64,000 nt of DNA. Source: Pholiota molesta. Lineage: Eukaryota; Basidiomycota; Agaricomycetes; Agaricales; Strophariaceae. The stretch lies in contig JACGCK010000017.1 of the NCBI GenBank assembly GCA_014925825.1, forward strand, positions 62,001 to 126,000, in the 5' to 3' direction. Shown here one piece after another: positions 34,021 through 43,758 of the stretch (positions within the stretch are counted from its first letter, which is position 1; each line of letters starts with the position of its first letter). Below the pieces are notes generated by a model. The model saw only the letters and a program-made list of their open reading frames with translations, was not told where the DNA came from and ran no database searches. Position numbers and translations under genes: made by a program.

Positions 34021-34128
34021 GTGGGTTGTACAAGGTGGGACGCTTCACTCTTTCGTCTGTGACTATTGCAGGCCTTGTCGTTCTTTCAACAGCTCCCTCG
34101 TTATACCCACTGTCGCTTTCTCATTACT

Positions 34129-34703
34129 ATGGAGTACACAAAGGATCCCATTTACATCTCAGCCACCTTGGTCTACAGGCACAAAGTAGTGCTTGCTGGT
34201 AGTTTCAGCCAGGTTGAACCTCAGCGGCCTGAGCAGCGTTGGGTTATGGGGGAGGCGGCAGAGAGGAGTGTGCGTTTGGGGGCACGTGTCAAGGTGTTTG
34301 ACAGGGCGCTGCGGAGGACGGGAACACTAGAGACGGAATTCCCACCAGTGATTGTTGGGAAGGTTGCAGGCTATGCTTGGAGGGACAGTTCCTACATCGC
34401 TGTCCACATTGCCCCGGATCACTCTGAAGCATACGCAGTTGGCCGAGCAGTGACACTTGGTATGGACTTCATCCTGCTGGTCCCTACGCGGTGGTTTGGA
34501 TTTGGGTTTTGGGGGTGGCTCGTTCACTTCTACCAGTACCGCTTTTCCCCATTTTTCCATTCCCGGCTGGGTTTGGTAAGCATGTTTCTTACTGTTGTTC
34601 ATGATTTTCAATGGTACTGACTTGTATTCTTTAGCCGGAGTATGAGAGAGCAGTAGTCCAAGCTCCGCAGATTGAGGATTTAATCCAGAGTGGGCGCCCT
34701 TGA
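34129..34703 (+). CDS. Spliced unknown protein encoded antisense inside the LINE
   Basis: Exon 1 (34129-34575) and exon 2 (34635-34703) are separated by a clean intron (34576-34634, GTAAGC..TTTAG, 59 bases) and join in phase to a 171-residue protein. Without splicing the frame ends after 12 further codons, so splicing adds a charged tail, PEYERAVVQAPQIEDLIQ. The sequence looks like a compact folded protein: MEYTKDPIYISATLVYRHKV, alternating hydrophobic pattern, PPVIVGKVAGYAWRDSSYIA and TLGMDFILLVPTRW. An alternative intron could remove the aromatic stretch after VPTR (34491-34535). I recognise no family. It runs opposite to ORF1 and ORF2, with its own TATA box. It may be a third gene of this LINE lineage or captured host sequence. 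Confidence 0.6.
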
Positions 34704-36143
34704 TGTTTGTCAGCTGACTGGTAGATTGGATAGGTAGTGGGAGGGGGGTGGTGTGGGCTAGGGCTGAGCGTGTCTATCGTAATGAGTGTGGGAGTATTAT
34801 TGGAGTATATCGTAGGTCTGTCGTAACCCTGCTGTTATTCCCATTTGCTTTATATTTGCCCAGATATGGTTACGTTTTGCTTTTGCATCGTGTGTGTGCT
34901 TCTAGCTGGTGCATGATCTAGTGCATGTGCTTAGGGTGGTTTTTATTCACGGCACTTTGGGGCAGGTGTAGTTTTATTTATGTCGTTGTTACACGCGGTG
35001 GTTGGTTCTGTACGGTTCTGTTCGGTTCCGACCGCCGGCACCAACGCCGGCGGGTCTGGGCTCAGTCGTTGGTCACGTGGTATTCAGCCCACTGGGTTTC
35101 AACTTCCCGTCGCAACGGTTTGTCTACGGCATGGGGGGGGCTCGAAAGCTCTCCTCGCGTCTGGAACGGCGCTGGGTGGTGTCCCCGGGAGCTGCTGGTA
35201 TTGCCTGAACTCAGTGCCGAACTGGAAAGGAGGCACTTTGGCTTCCTTTCTGTGTGGGGGGCACTTTGGAGTCCAGCTCAACCGAGGTATCGTTCGATTG
35301 GTATTTCTCGCTTACGTCGCTTAGACTCGCGTAGTGATCCTGCCCTTTCCCAGCCTTTCCCATCAGTGTATACATGATTAGATAGTGGAACACATTCCGT
35401 TTTACGGCCGCATCTAAGGATGACACCGCCCGTCTCCGGCCTGCCTATGGTAAGTAAATTATCTTGGCCGCTAAGCCATCGAGTCTCCCGAGTTCGGCAC
35501 CAACGCACCTGGTCCCTTAGTAGTAGCCCAAAAACATAATCTTCATGGCCTGCAATCTGCGCTATGGATGGCTCTGCCTCTAAGATTCCACAATAAATAG
35601 AGTATTCATTACATCTGCATTGTTTCTTGTCATTGGATTTTTTCTTCTAGTATATGTCCCCAAGCTTAAAAATGTTTGGAAAATGTACTCATTGGAAAAA
35701 GCAGTGCTAATAAAATCATGGCACGTACATGCCGGCAAAGTGTGAAGAGAACTTGTACCTTCAGCGATGCAAAATTCTCTGGAATATATTTAAAAAACCA
35801 TCTACTACAGAACATATCGTATTTCAGGAGCTTTTAGGGCGGGGCACCTCCACAGACTCCGTACCGCTGGACCGCTGCTATGTTCAAACTCAGAACGTCG
35901 GCTGCTGGGGTTGGCCGCCTTCAGACAGGCAAACCGGTCTCTCGGAGAGATGTAACGGCCATGGCGGGATGAGGGATGATGGGGTTATTTTTATATTCAT
36001 CACGGGACGGCCGTGATTGCCGAATATCCTTAAGGGGAAATCGAGAAATACCAATCGAACCCGTACTCAGCTCAACCCGGGGTACCGCAGTCCAACCGTG
36101 GGAATTCCCATAGGACATGGTGGTACGGGGTCAAGGAGCCCTC
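34704..36143 (-). other. Outer 5' region of the LINE
   Basis: No large open frame. Holds a palindrome CCGCCGGC-accaac-GCCGGCGG (35032-35053) and an inverted pair of the 19-base box GTTCGATTGGTATTTCTCG (plus strand about 35292-35310; minus strand about 36041-36059). The element begins at 36143 directly before the target duplication. Confidence 0.55.
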
Positions 36144-36156
36144 ACGCATGAACATG
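36144..36156 (+). repeat. Target site duplication, 5' side of LINE
   Basis: ACGCATGAACATG, identical to 25130-25142. From 36157 the F-box 5' module goes on (TTGATGTCACAG..). Confidence 0.9.
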
Positions 36157-36256
36157 TTGATGTCACAGACTCACATTATTTCAATGGTCAACGTTTTCAC
36201 AATGTTTTCGCCTTCAAGCTTCAACGTCCATGTCAAATCCATCGACACCTATTCGA

Positions 36257-38248
36257 ATGTCATCCAGCTTGCTTTCGAACACGACGACGAGCAACTTTGT
36301 CTCCATACCACCAGAGCTGCAGACTCGGATCCTTCAAAACCTCGATGCAGTATCTCTCGTTCGCTGTGCGATGGTAATCCCCTTTACACGTAAACAATCT
36401 ACAACCTAGAGCTGAACGGACGGACTCACAGACTTGCGTGTATCTGAACGATATAGTCAAGAACTCGTCCCGGCTCATGTATATCATCCAGTTGCACTTG
36501 GACGGCCTCGAAGACTGTGGAACGGCCCTCCCCAACGCCGACTCTGTCGCGCGCCTTCTAGAGCGTCGTCGCGCGTGGCTGTCGCTCGAATGGACGGGGC
36601 ACATCGCTGCCGAGATCCCATTTAATGGTTGTGCGGATGCTTGGGACCTTGTCGCCGGAGCAGTAGTATACGCGGACGAGGGCAAGCTTGAAATCATACA
36701 GTTGCCTACCTCGAAGGACGACAGGGGGCGTAAGATTGGACGAGCTTTGGGCGGTTTAACGCCTCTCTGCGTGACGATGGACCCGACGCAGGATCTCATG
36801 GTGTTTCTACAGAATGTTCCAAGGTGAGTGGCAGCTTCGTCTCGGTTCCATACCAACATTGAACTGGCTTTACAGCCCACCCTTAACACCATACGAAGTT
36901 GCTGTCGCTGAAATTCACGTTCGTGCCATATCTAGCGGCATAGCGCATCCGTTGGCATTGCAGAGCCCATTGGAATTCAATGGCGAGAGCCCCCATGGGT
37001 ATCTTATTGATGATAGTATGGATCCCGTTCTACAAATTGCACATAACCTATTGGCGTTTTCTTTTGCTGCGAGAAAAACGCGAATATTGATATGGGATTG
37101 GACTACGTCAGAACTCTTGCTGGTGCGTCATATTTTTTCGTCAATTGCAACCATTCAATGATGAATGAACGGTATAGGACTCTATGATCTCTTTCGATCG
37201 TTCATTTCCATCATACATAAGAGGATCTACAATAAATTTGCTAAATTCCAGTTACTTTTTATTTGCCTGCGCAGACGGCTCGGGATCGATTCGGCTGTAC
37301 AAGCTTGACCGATCTGTCTCTGTTGATAAAGTCCCTGCCATTCACCTTGCTACGCTTCACCTTCCACCGCTGCGCGCTGGGAGCGATATTCGCGATATAG
37401 CCATCCTCACTGGCCCTATCCAAGCACATCCGCTCCCACACACGCCATTGGTCGCAAACGACGAAGATCGTTTGCACGTCCTTTGGATCATGTATTTGTG
37501 CGGCGACGAGGGCCCGTCTGAATCGGATGAAGGCCAAATCGGCCTCCTGTTCACGCATCAGCGTGTGTTCACAAAGTACATCGCGCAGCACGCCCGCCTC
37601 GGCGGACCAGCTCTAAACATCCCATGGGCGGAGTGGGGACCGCGTAATACACGGTTGATTTCCCCTGCGGAAGGGCTAGTCAACAGTTATGATAAACGGT
37701 AATTCCATTCGCCCCGTCTACGTGATTAGTTGCGCTGCTTAATCTTGCACACCTCTCCGCAGATACGTTCACGGCCAGCGGGCTGCGTTTCCTGGTCGCG
37801 GGCTGTCGTCGACGGATATCGAAATCTTTGACTTCTCTCTCGCCGCCGTGCTTTCTGCCAAGGGCTACATCCCGGCACCGTCAGCCTCATCTTGGGAACT
37901 CTCATCGTCGACTCGGGTGGGTCCCTTGCATGATTGTCCCTTTTTCGCGGATAATTTCAGCACATATCTTCCATATGTGCATATTACACGAGACGTCAAG
38001 GTGAAATATTTAGATGTCCTAATCTATGCAGACGGCCTTGTCTGTGAGAAGTATGCGCAGGTGCGTTCATAGCTTTCTTCAAGAGTACTAGAGGTCAAAC
38101 CCTACAATCTGTGTTTCACAATTTTTACGGCGCACATTTTCTGCCCCTTTAATGAAGTTTACGCTACTCTGTCACAGCATTACTGATTTTTTTTTTTTTA
38201 CAGATGAGCAATGGCAGTAGCACCCTCGCACATGTATACGCTATCTAA
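36257..38248 (+). CDS. F-box protein, copy 1 (intact)
   Basis: Six exons (36257-36373, 36432-36823, 36876-37122, 37178-37698, 37763-38060, 38204-38248) join in frame to about 539 residues. Residues 14-45 form the F-box (IPPELQTRILQNLDAVSLVR), which binds SKP1 in SCF ubiquitin ligases. The rest is a family-specific substrate-side region of propeller-like strands: YIIQLHLDGLEDCGTAL, RRRAWLSLEW, LCVTMDPTQDLMVF, HPLALQSPLEF, TRILIWDWTTSELLL, SGSIRLYKLDRSVSVD, GQIGLLFTHQRVFTKY and EIFDFSLAAVLS. The last exon encodes only MSNGSSTLAHVYAI, with an end shared by all copies. The 5' module is cut about 100 bases before the ATG by the LINE, so its control may be changed. Confidence 0.8.
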
Positions 38249-38529
38249 CTAGATAAATGGACTTGATTCCAATTTAAAATAGCCTAACTTCGAGTCTGTG
38301 TCCCAATGAAATCTCGGTGGAATGTAGATTTGTGGTAACAATTACAGATATAGAGTGGGAGGTGCACAACCTCACAGAGTAAAATTGAACCAATCAAAGA
38401 ACCAAGGTAATGGCATCCAATTCCGTTGACACCATTCCAACACGCTGACTGTATCAGGGATTTTCAGACATTATTGAAGTACAGTATGCCACGAGGTCGG
38501 ACTCGGACGTAAACGCACGATTCCACGAA

Positions 38530-38628
38530 CATGTTGCTGTCACACTACATATTTCAATGGTCAACGTTTTCCATGCTTCCACAACGTTTTCACATTCAAC
38601 GTCCATATCAACATCAACACCTATTCAA
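38530..38628 (+). repeat. F-box family 5' module at copy 2
   Basis: Same words as before the other plus-strand copies (TTTCAATGGTCAACGTTTTCCATG, TTTTCACATTCAACGTCCAT). Upstream (38448-38520) is the uninterrupted version of the region that the LINE splits at copy 1. Confidence 0.7.
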
Positions 38629-40657
38629 ATGCTTTCGACCACCACGACGAACGACTTTGGCGCCATACCACCAGAGCTGCAGATTCAGATACTTCGAAAC
38701 CTCGATGCAGTATCTCTCATTCGCTGTGCGATGGTAATGCTCATTTATACGTAAACAAACTAACCAAGAGGCTGAATGGACGGACAAACAGACTTGCGTA
38801 TATCTGAACGATATAGTCAAGAACTCGTCCGAGCTAATGTATATCATCCAGTTGCACTTGGACGGCCTCGAAGACTGTGGAACGGCCCTCCCCAACGCCG
38901 ACTCTGTCGCGCGCCTTCTAGAGCGTCGTCGCGCGTGGCTGTCGCTCGAATGGACGGGGCGCATCGCTGCCGAGATACCTTTTAGCTGTTGGGCAGATGT
39001 TTGGGACCTTGTCGGCGGAGCAGTAGCTCACGTGGACGAGGGCAAGCTTGAAATCATACAGTTGCCTACCTCGAAGGGCGACGAGGGGCGTACGGTTCGC
39101 CGCGCTTTGAGTGGTTTTACGCCTCTCTGCGTGACGATGGACCCTACGCAGGATCTTGTGGTGTTTTTAGAGAATGTTCCAAGGTGAGTGGCAGCTTCGT
39201 CTCGGTTCCATACAACGCTTCGTCTCGGTTCCATACAACATTGAACTGGCTTTACAGCCCACCCTTAACATCAAATAGCACTGTTGCTGTCGCTGGAATT
39301 CACATTTGTACCATATCTAGCGGCGCACCCCATCCGTTGGCATCGCAGAGCTCATTGGAATTCAATGGCGAGAACCTCTTTGGGCATCTTATTGAGCATA
39401 GTATGGATCCCGTTCTACAAATTGCACATAACCTACTGGCGCTTTCTTTTGGGGCGAACGAAACACGAATATTGATATGGGATTGGACTACATCAGAACT
39501 CTTGCTGGTGCGTGATAATTTTCCGCCAATTACAATCCATTAAATGATTGACGAACAGTATAGGACTCTGCGATATCTTTCGATCGTCCATTTCCATCAT
39601 ACATGGGACGGTCTGCAATAAATTTGCTAGATTCCATTTACTTTGTATTTGCCTACGCAGACGACTCGGGAGACGACTCGGGATCGATTCGGCTGTACAA
39701 GCTTGACCGATCTGTCTCTGTTGATAAAGGCCCTGCCATCCACCTTGCGACACTTCACCTCCCGCCGCTGCGCGCTGGGAGCGATATCCGTAATATAGCC
39801 ATCCTCACTGGCCCTATCCAGGCGCATCCGCTCCCATGTACGCCGTTGGTGGCCAACGACGAGGATCGTTTGCACGTCCTTCGGCTCATGTATTTCTGCG
39901 GTGACGAGGGCCCGTCGGATGACGGCCAGATCGGCCTCCTGTTCACGCACCAGCGTGTGTTCACAAAGTACATCGCGCAGCACGCCCGCCTCGGCGGACC
40001 AGCTCTCAGCATCCCCTGGGCAGAGTGGGGACCGCGTAATACGCGGTTGATTCCCCCTGCGGAAGGGCTGGTCGGCAGGTATGATAGACGGTAATTCTGC
40101 AGGCCTCGTCTACGTGATTACGGTGGCACTGCTTAATCTTGCACACCTTTGCGCAGATATGTCTACGGTCAGCGTGCTGCGTTTCCTGGTCGCGGGCGGT
40201 CATCGACGGATATCGAGATCTTTGACTTCTCTCTCGCCGCCGTGCTTTCTGCCAAGGGCTGCATCCCGGCGCCGTCGGCTTTTTCTTGGGAACTCTCGTC
40301 GTCGACTCGGGTTGGCCCTCGCACGAATGCCCCTTTTTCGCGGACGATTTCAGCACGGATCTTCCGTATGTGCGCATCACGCGCGACGTCAAGCTGCATT
40401 ATTTAGACGTCGTAATCTATGCAGACGGCCTTGTCTGTATGACGATTGTGCAGGTGCGTTCGTAGCTTCCGAATACTACTCGAACTCTGTCCGGGGTGGC
40501 GGAGGCTGGCCTGTTGAAATCGATATATTTCGATTTTCACGGTGCACATTTTCTGCGCCTTCGATGAAGTTACACTAATCCGTCACAGCATTACTGAGAT
40601 TATTTTTTACAGACTGACAATGGCAGTAGCACCCGCACAGATGTATACGCTATCTGA
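38629..40657 (+). pseudogene. F-box protein, copy 2, frameshifted near its end
   Basis: Exons 38629-38733, 38792-39183, 39258-39507, 39564-40090, 40157-40453 and 40613-40657 match copy 1. Exon 5 is one base shorter than in copy 1; the missing base lies in 40305-40325 (GGGTTGGCCCTCGCACGAATG against GGGTGGGTCCCTTGCATGATTG). The frame then ends at a TAG near 40404, losing about 45 conserved residues and the terminal exon. All earlier exons are open, so a slightly short protein may still be made. Exon 1 lacks a few codons compared with copy 1, and intron 2 carries a tandem repeat of about 22 bases (CTTCGTCTCGGTTCCATACAAC, 39196-39240). Confidence 0.75.
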
Positions 40658-41438
40658 CTAGATAAATGGGCTTATTTCCAATCTAGAATAGTGCAACTGT
40701 AAATCAAAGACCGCTCTTTGTCGTTTTGTGTCAATTATCATGAAATTTTAGTAGACTCGTAAAAAAATTTCATAACACTGCTGCGGTGGGCACGTTTTCC
40801 AGCGTGGAAAAATCCATGGACGTTCTGTGTCGTTTGTCGAGTATTTTCATCTATGTTTATTGTCTCGTATAGAAAATTGGAAAATCTATTTTTTGAGCGC
40901 TAAACAAAAGATTCGCCAGTTCAGTATATAAGACAATAGATAAAACTGAAAAAACTTGACAAATGTCACAGAACACCTTACTGGAAAATATGCCCACCGC
41001 AGCCGTGTAAGCTTCTCGACTTGGTCGCGTTATGGTCGCGATCGCGGATTGCCGCACTGCCACAGGAACGCGGCCAGACTAGGCCGGATACGAGTCCGTA
41101 CGGCACAGTGTACCGGCAATAAATGCACGCGCCTCTGACTGATTCCTGCTGATTCCATTCCTTTCGTACACACAAGCATCGTATGTGCTTACCTAGGTTT
41201 GCCCGGGGCCATGACGGCCGACCGCTCACGTAGCAGCACTCGCGCCATAATAGCTTGAATATGAATGCCGAGCAGTGGACGCAACTCTCCCCGACGCTGC
41301 CATAAATACCCTCCTCAAATCAAAACCCTGTATTCCCATCGACATCGTACACCGTCATCTAACCACATCTGCGCCCATCGCCCCCTGCCCACCCCCGCCA
41401 GCAGCAGCCGCCGCCTCCGCTCCTGACGCCCGCGCACC
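40658..41438. other. Intergenic region
   Basis: AT-rich 3' flank of F-box copy 2, then the promoter of the next gene; no gene of its own recognised. Confidence 0.4.
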
Positions 41439-42213
41439 ATGTTCCGCTTCGCGTCGCGCCTCTACCACCCCGGCCCCCACGGCCCCCACCCCCACTGGGT
41501 CTACGGGCGCCGGCCCAGCCGCCTGCTGTGGTTCCTCCTCGGCGCGGGCACCACCGCCGTCGCCATGAAGTCGCAGGCGATGGCGCAGTACCACGGCCAC
41601 GGGCGCCACGGGTGGGGCTCGTGCCGGCGCGTGGGCGTCGAGGGCATGGGCGCGAACCCTGCCAGTGCCAGTGCGCCCCCCGCCAGCGCCAGTGCACCCT
41701 CGGCCGCCGCCCAGCGGGGGCCGTGGTACCCGCTCCCGCACCCGTATTCCATGGGGGGTGCGCCACCGCCCGCTGACGGACCCGGGCAATCGCGCCGCCG
41801 CCGCCGCCGCCGTTCAGCCCGCTCAAGGCGTACGAGGGCTGGGAGAAGCAGCAGGACGAGCGGATCGCGGCGGAGAAGGCGCACATGGCGAAGGTGTCGC
41901 GCCAGGCTGTGGATACCGTACGTCTGCCGTCATCTTCCTTTATCTCATCTCTTTCTTCAACCATGAGCGTTTTCTTCCTGTGTATGTACAGATGGTTGAG
42001 CTAACGGAAGCCACTCTCGAGTCTGTGCTCACCACCGCTGAAGCCCTCAAAGCTGTACGTCCCACTTTCCCCATACCCATTCTTCCCACCACTCATCCTA
42101 CCGCACAGAAACTCGCCGAACACCGCGTGGAGCGCGAGAAGCAGCAAAAGCTCCTCGAGGAGCAGGTGGCGGCGCAGCGCCGGGAGGCCGAGGACCCCCC
42201 GCGCCTCGTCTGA
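41439..42213 (+). pseudogene. Coiled-coil single-span membrane protein, frameshifted copy
   Basis: Exons 41439-41917, 41992-42054 and 42109-42213. The N-terminus (MFRFASRLYHPG, then RRPSRLLWFLLGAGTTAVAMK) looks like one membrane span, perhaps a mitochondrial or ER anchor. A glycine/histidine-rich part and an alanine/proline-rich linker follow, then a coiled coil (EGWEKQQDERIAAEKAHMAK, MVELTEATLESVLTTAEALK, KLAEHRVEREKQQKLLEEQV). Exon 1 is one base short: near 41779-41786 it reads GACGGACCCGGGCAAT where the duplicate at 47751 reads GACGGAGCCGGGGCAAT. As written the frame leaves the coiled coil and turns into an arginine-rich frame. Either the gene is broken or one base is missing in the sequence. 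Introns and later exons are sound. Confidence 0.7.
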
Positions 42214-42699
42214 GTCTTGAATTCTCTGCGGGCTCATACCCATATGTCGACGATGACGACCTCGTCTCTGCTTGCCTCGATTCATCCGAGCAGCAACTTC
42301 GATTCATTCGAGCAACAGAGTCCACCCCTCCTCATACTCAAGCATAATATCTTTATTGGACATTTTGTATTGGATCATCATTAGATTTGTACTACCACTT
42401 GTACTTATACGTACCACGGATTCCACACCCGACCATATATTCCACACTCGTTACCGTCAATTTTAATGCATCATCGTCTCCCCGGAATTCTAACGCCATT
42501 CTTTGGCTCTTTCCATCACATTGCACCTCCCATTATGTATATGGTGCCGTAAGTTATCGAATTTTGCAATCTTCGACTGGGATGTCATTGGGACAGACTC
42601 GAAGTTGGGCTATTGTCAATTCATTTGATTCGGTAGTGTGTACATACGTGAGACCCGTAACCATTTGTCCATCCATTCAAGGTGGCATCCTGCTATCCA
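42214..42699. other. 3' flank of the coiled-coil gene
   Basis: Non-coding. The first ~190 bases are shared with the 3' flank of the duplicate gene at 48230-48410 (CATATGTCGACGATG, GGATCATCATTAGATT..ACCACTTGTACTTATACG). Confidence 0.55.
42585..42675 (-). pseudogene. F-box 3' end scrap
   Basis: GATGTCATTGGGACAGACTCGAAGTTGGGCTATTGTC and the following GATTCGGTAGTGTGTACATACGTGAGACC resemble the terminal exon and 3' flank of the minus-strand F-box copies (compare 50895-51000). The Helitron begins 25 bases further on. Confidence 0.5.
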
Positions 42700-43565
42700 T
42701 CTATATAATAAAGCGAGGAAGAGGGCCAAACGTCACGAGAAAGCTGACACACAAGCTTGACACATAACTTTGAGGCAGTGCTGAGTGCATACGGCCTCTC
42801 GAGGCTTGCTCTCGCAACGCTCTAGAGTCTTCTAGCTCAACTAATTTTCTTGCTCTCGCCAAGCTCTCGCTCTCGCTCCCATTTTGACTCTGTCCACTTT
42901 CTTCCCCTTTCCTTCATATTCTCTCACATATCTCTTCCTTCAGCACTGTCTATCTCAAGTTCTCAATCTCTCCTGACTTTCTTTCAATTTGAACTTGCGA
43001 CAAACTTGGGATGAAATTGACGGAAACTGGACATTCTGCATAATGGCCGCATACATTCGCCAGGCGCATGAACAATCCGCGCGCGCCGGGCATGGAATAA
43101 ACGACGCGAATGCATAGCGTGCACTGCAGAGCACATCAATGTCAGGCATGCAGTCTCCCAGCGCCGCGGGAGGAATTGGACGATGTGATCGATTGCACCT
43201 CTCGCGATCCTCTCGCCGGGCTTTTGTCAGAAAACACTTCCATGTTACCCTTGGATCATTGTTTGACATATAGTGTAGCACATTACCACGTCAGGACACC
43301 GGGAAGGTATAAATGATTGTTTCTCAAACTCAAAAGCCATGGGAAGTGACCAGTCACTTTGACCAGCCATGCAGCATCGGGATTCGGGTAGTACGGATAT
43401 TTCAGATATTACAGTCCTTTCAGTATTAATTCAAGCCATATATCGCCTATTAATCTGATATGTAGAGCTCAAAAAAATTATTCATACATGTAGTGTTTTT
43501 TGCACAGAATCCAAACGTTTCAAAAGCACTCTGGCCCCCGTGCGAAGCACGGGTCAAATGGCTAG
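42700..43565 (+). mobile_element. Non-autonomous Helitron, 866 bases
   Basis: Starts with TCTATATAATAAAGCGAGG right after an A and ends with the hairpin CCCGTGC-gaa-GCACGGG (43537-43553), eight bases, then CTAG (43562-43565) right before a T. This is the Helitron rule: 5' TC, 3' CTRR with a short hairpin just inside, insertion between A and T, no target duplication. No helicase gene inside, so it needs an autonomous partner. It lies between the coiled-coil gene and F-box copy 3. Confidence 0.85.
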
Positions 43566-43758
43566 TTACATAAAGATAACAACAACAATTCCGTAACAAC
43601 TCAACCTCTCGCCAACTCCCACCGGCGCTCGGTACCTCTACCTAACTCCGTGCAACAACGAAAGCAAGAATATTATATCATTCTCACAATCTGCACAAGT
43701 ACTCAAGTATTAGACTATTCCAGATCGAAAACAAATCCATCGATTCGATTTCATCCGG

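Larger units (their letters stand above)
25143..36143 (-). mobile_element. Full-length non-LTR (LINE) retrotransposon, 11.0 kb
   Basis: On the minus strand in order: a 5' region of 3.4 kb, ORF1 (32775-31246), a 577-base spacer, ORF2 (30668-25359), a short 3' untranslated part and 39 A residues. It is bounded by a perfect 13-base target duplication. Both large ORFs are open, and the poly(A) is pure, so the copy looks recent and possibly able to move. It landed about 100 bases before the ATG of F-box copy 1 and split the promoter module. Domain order (APE endonuclease, reverse transcriptase, RNase H-like remnant, CCHC) suggests the Tad/I-like side of LINEs. The 5' region is far longer than usual and holds a protein gene on the opposite strand. 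Confidence 0.9.
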
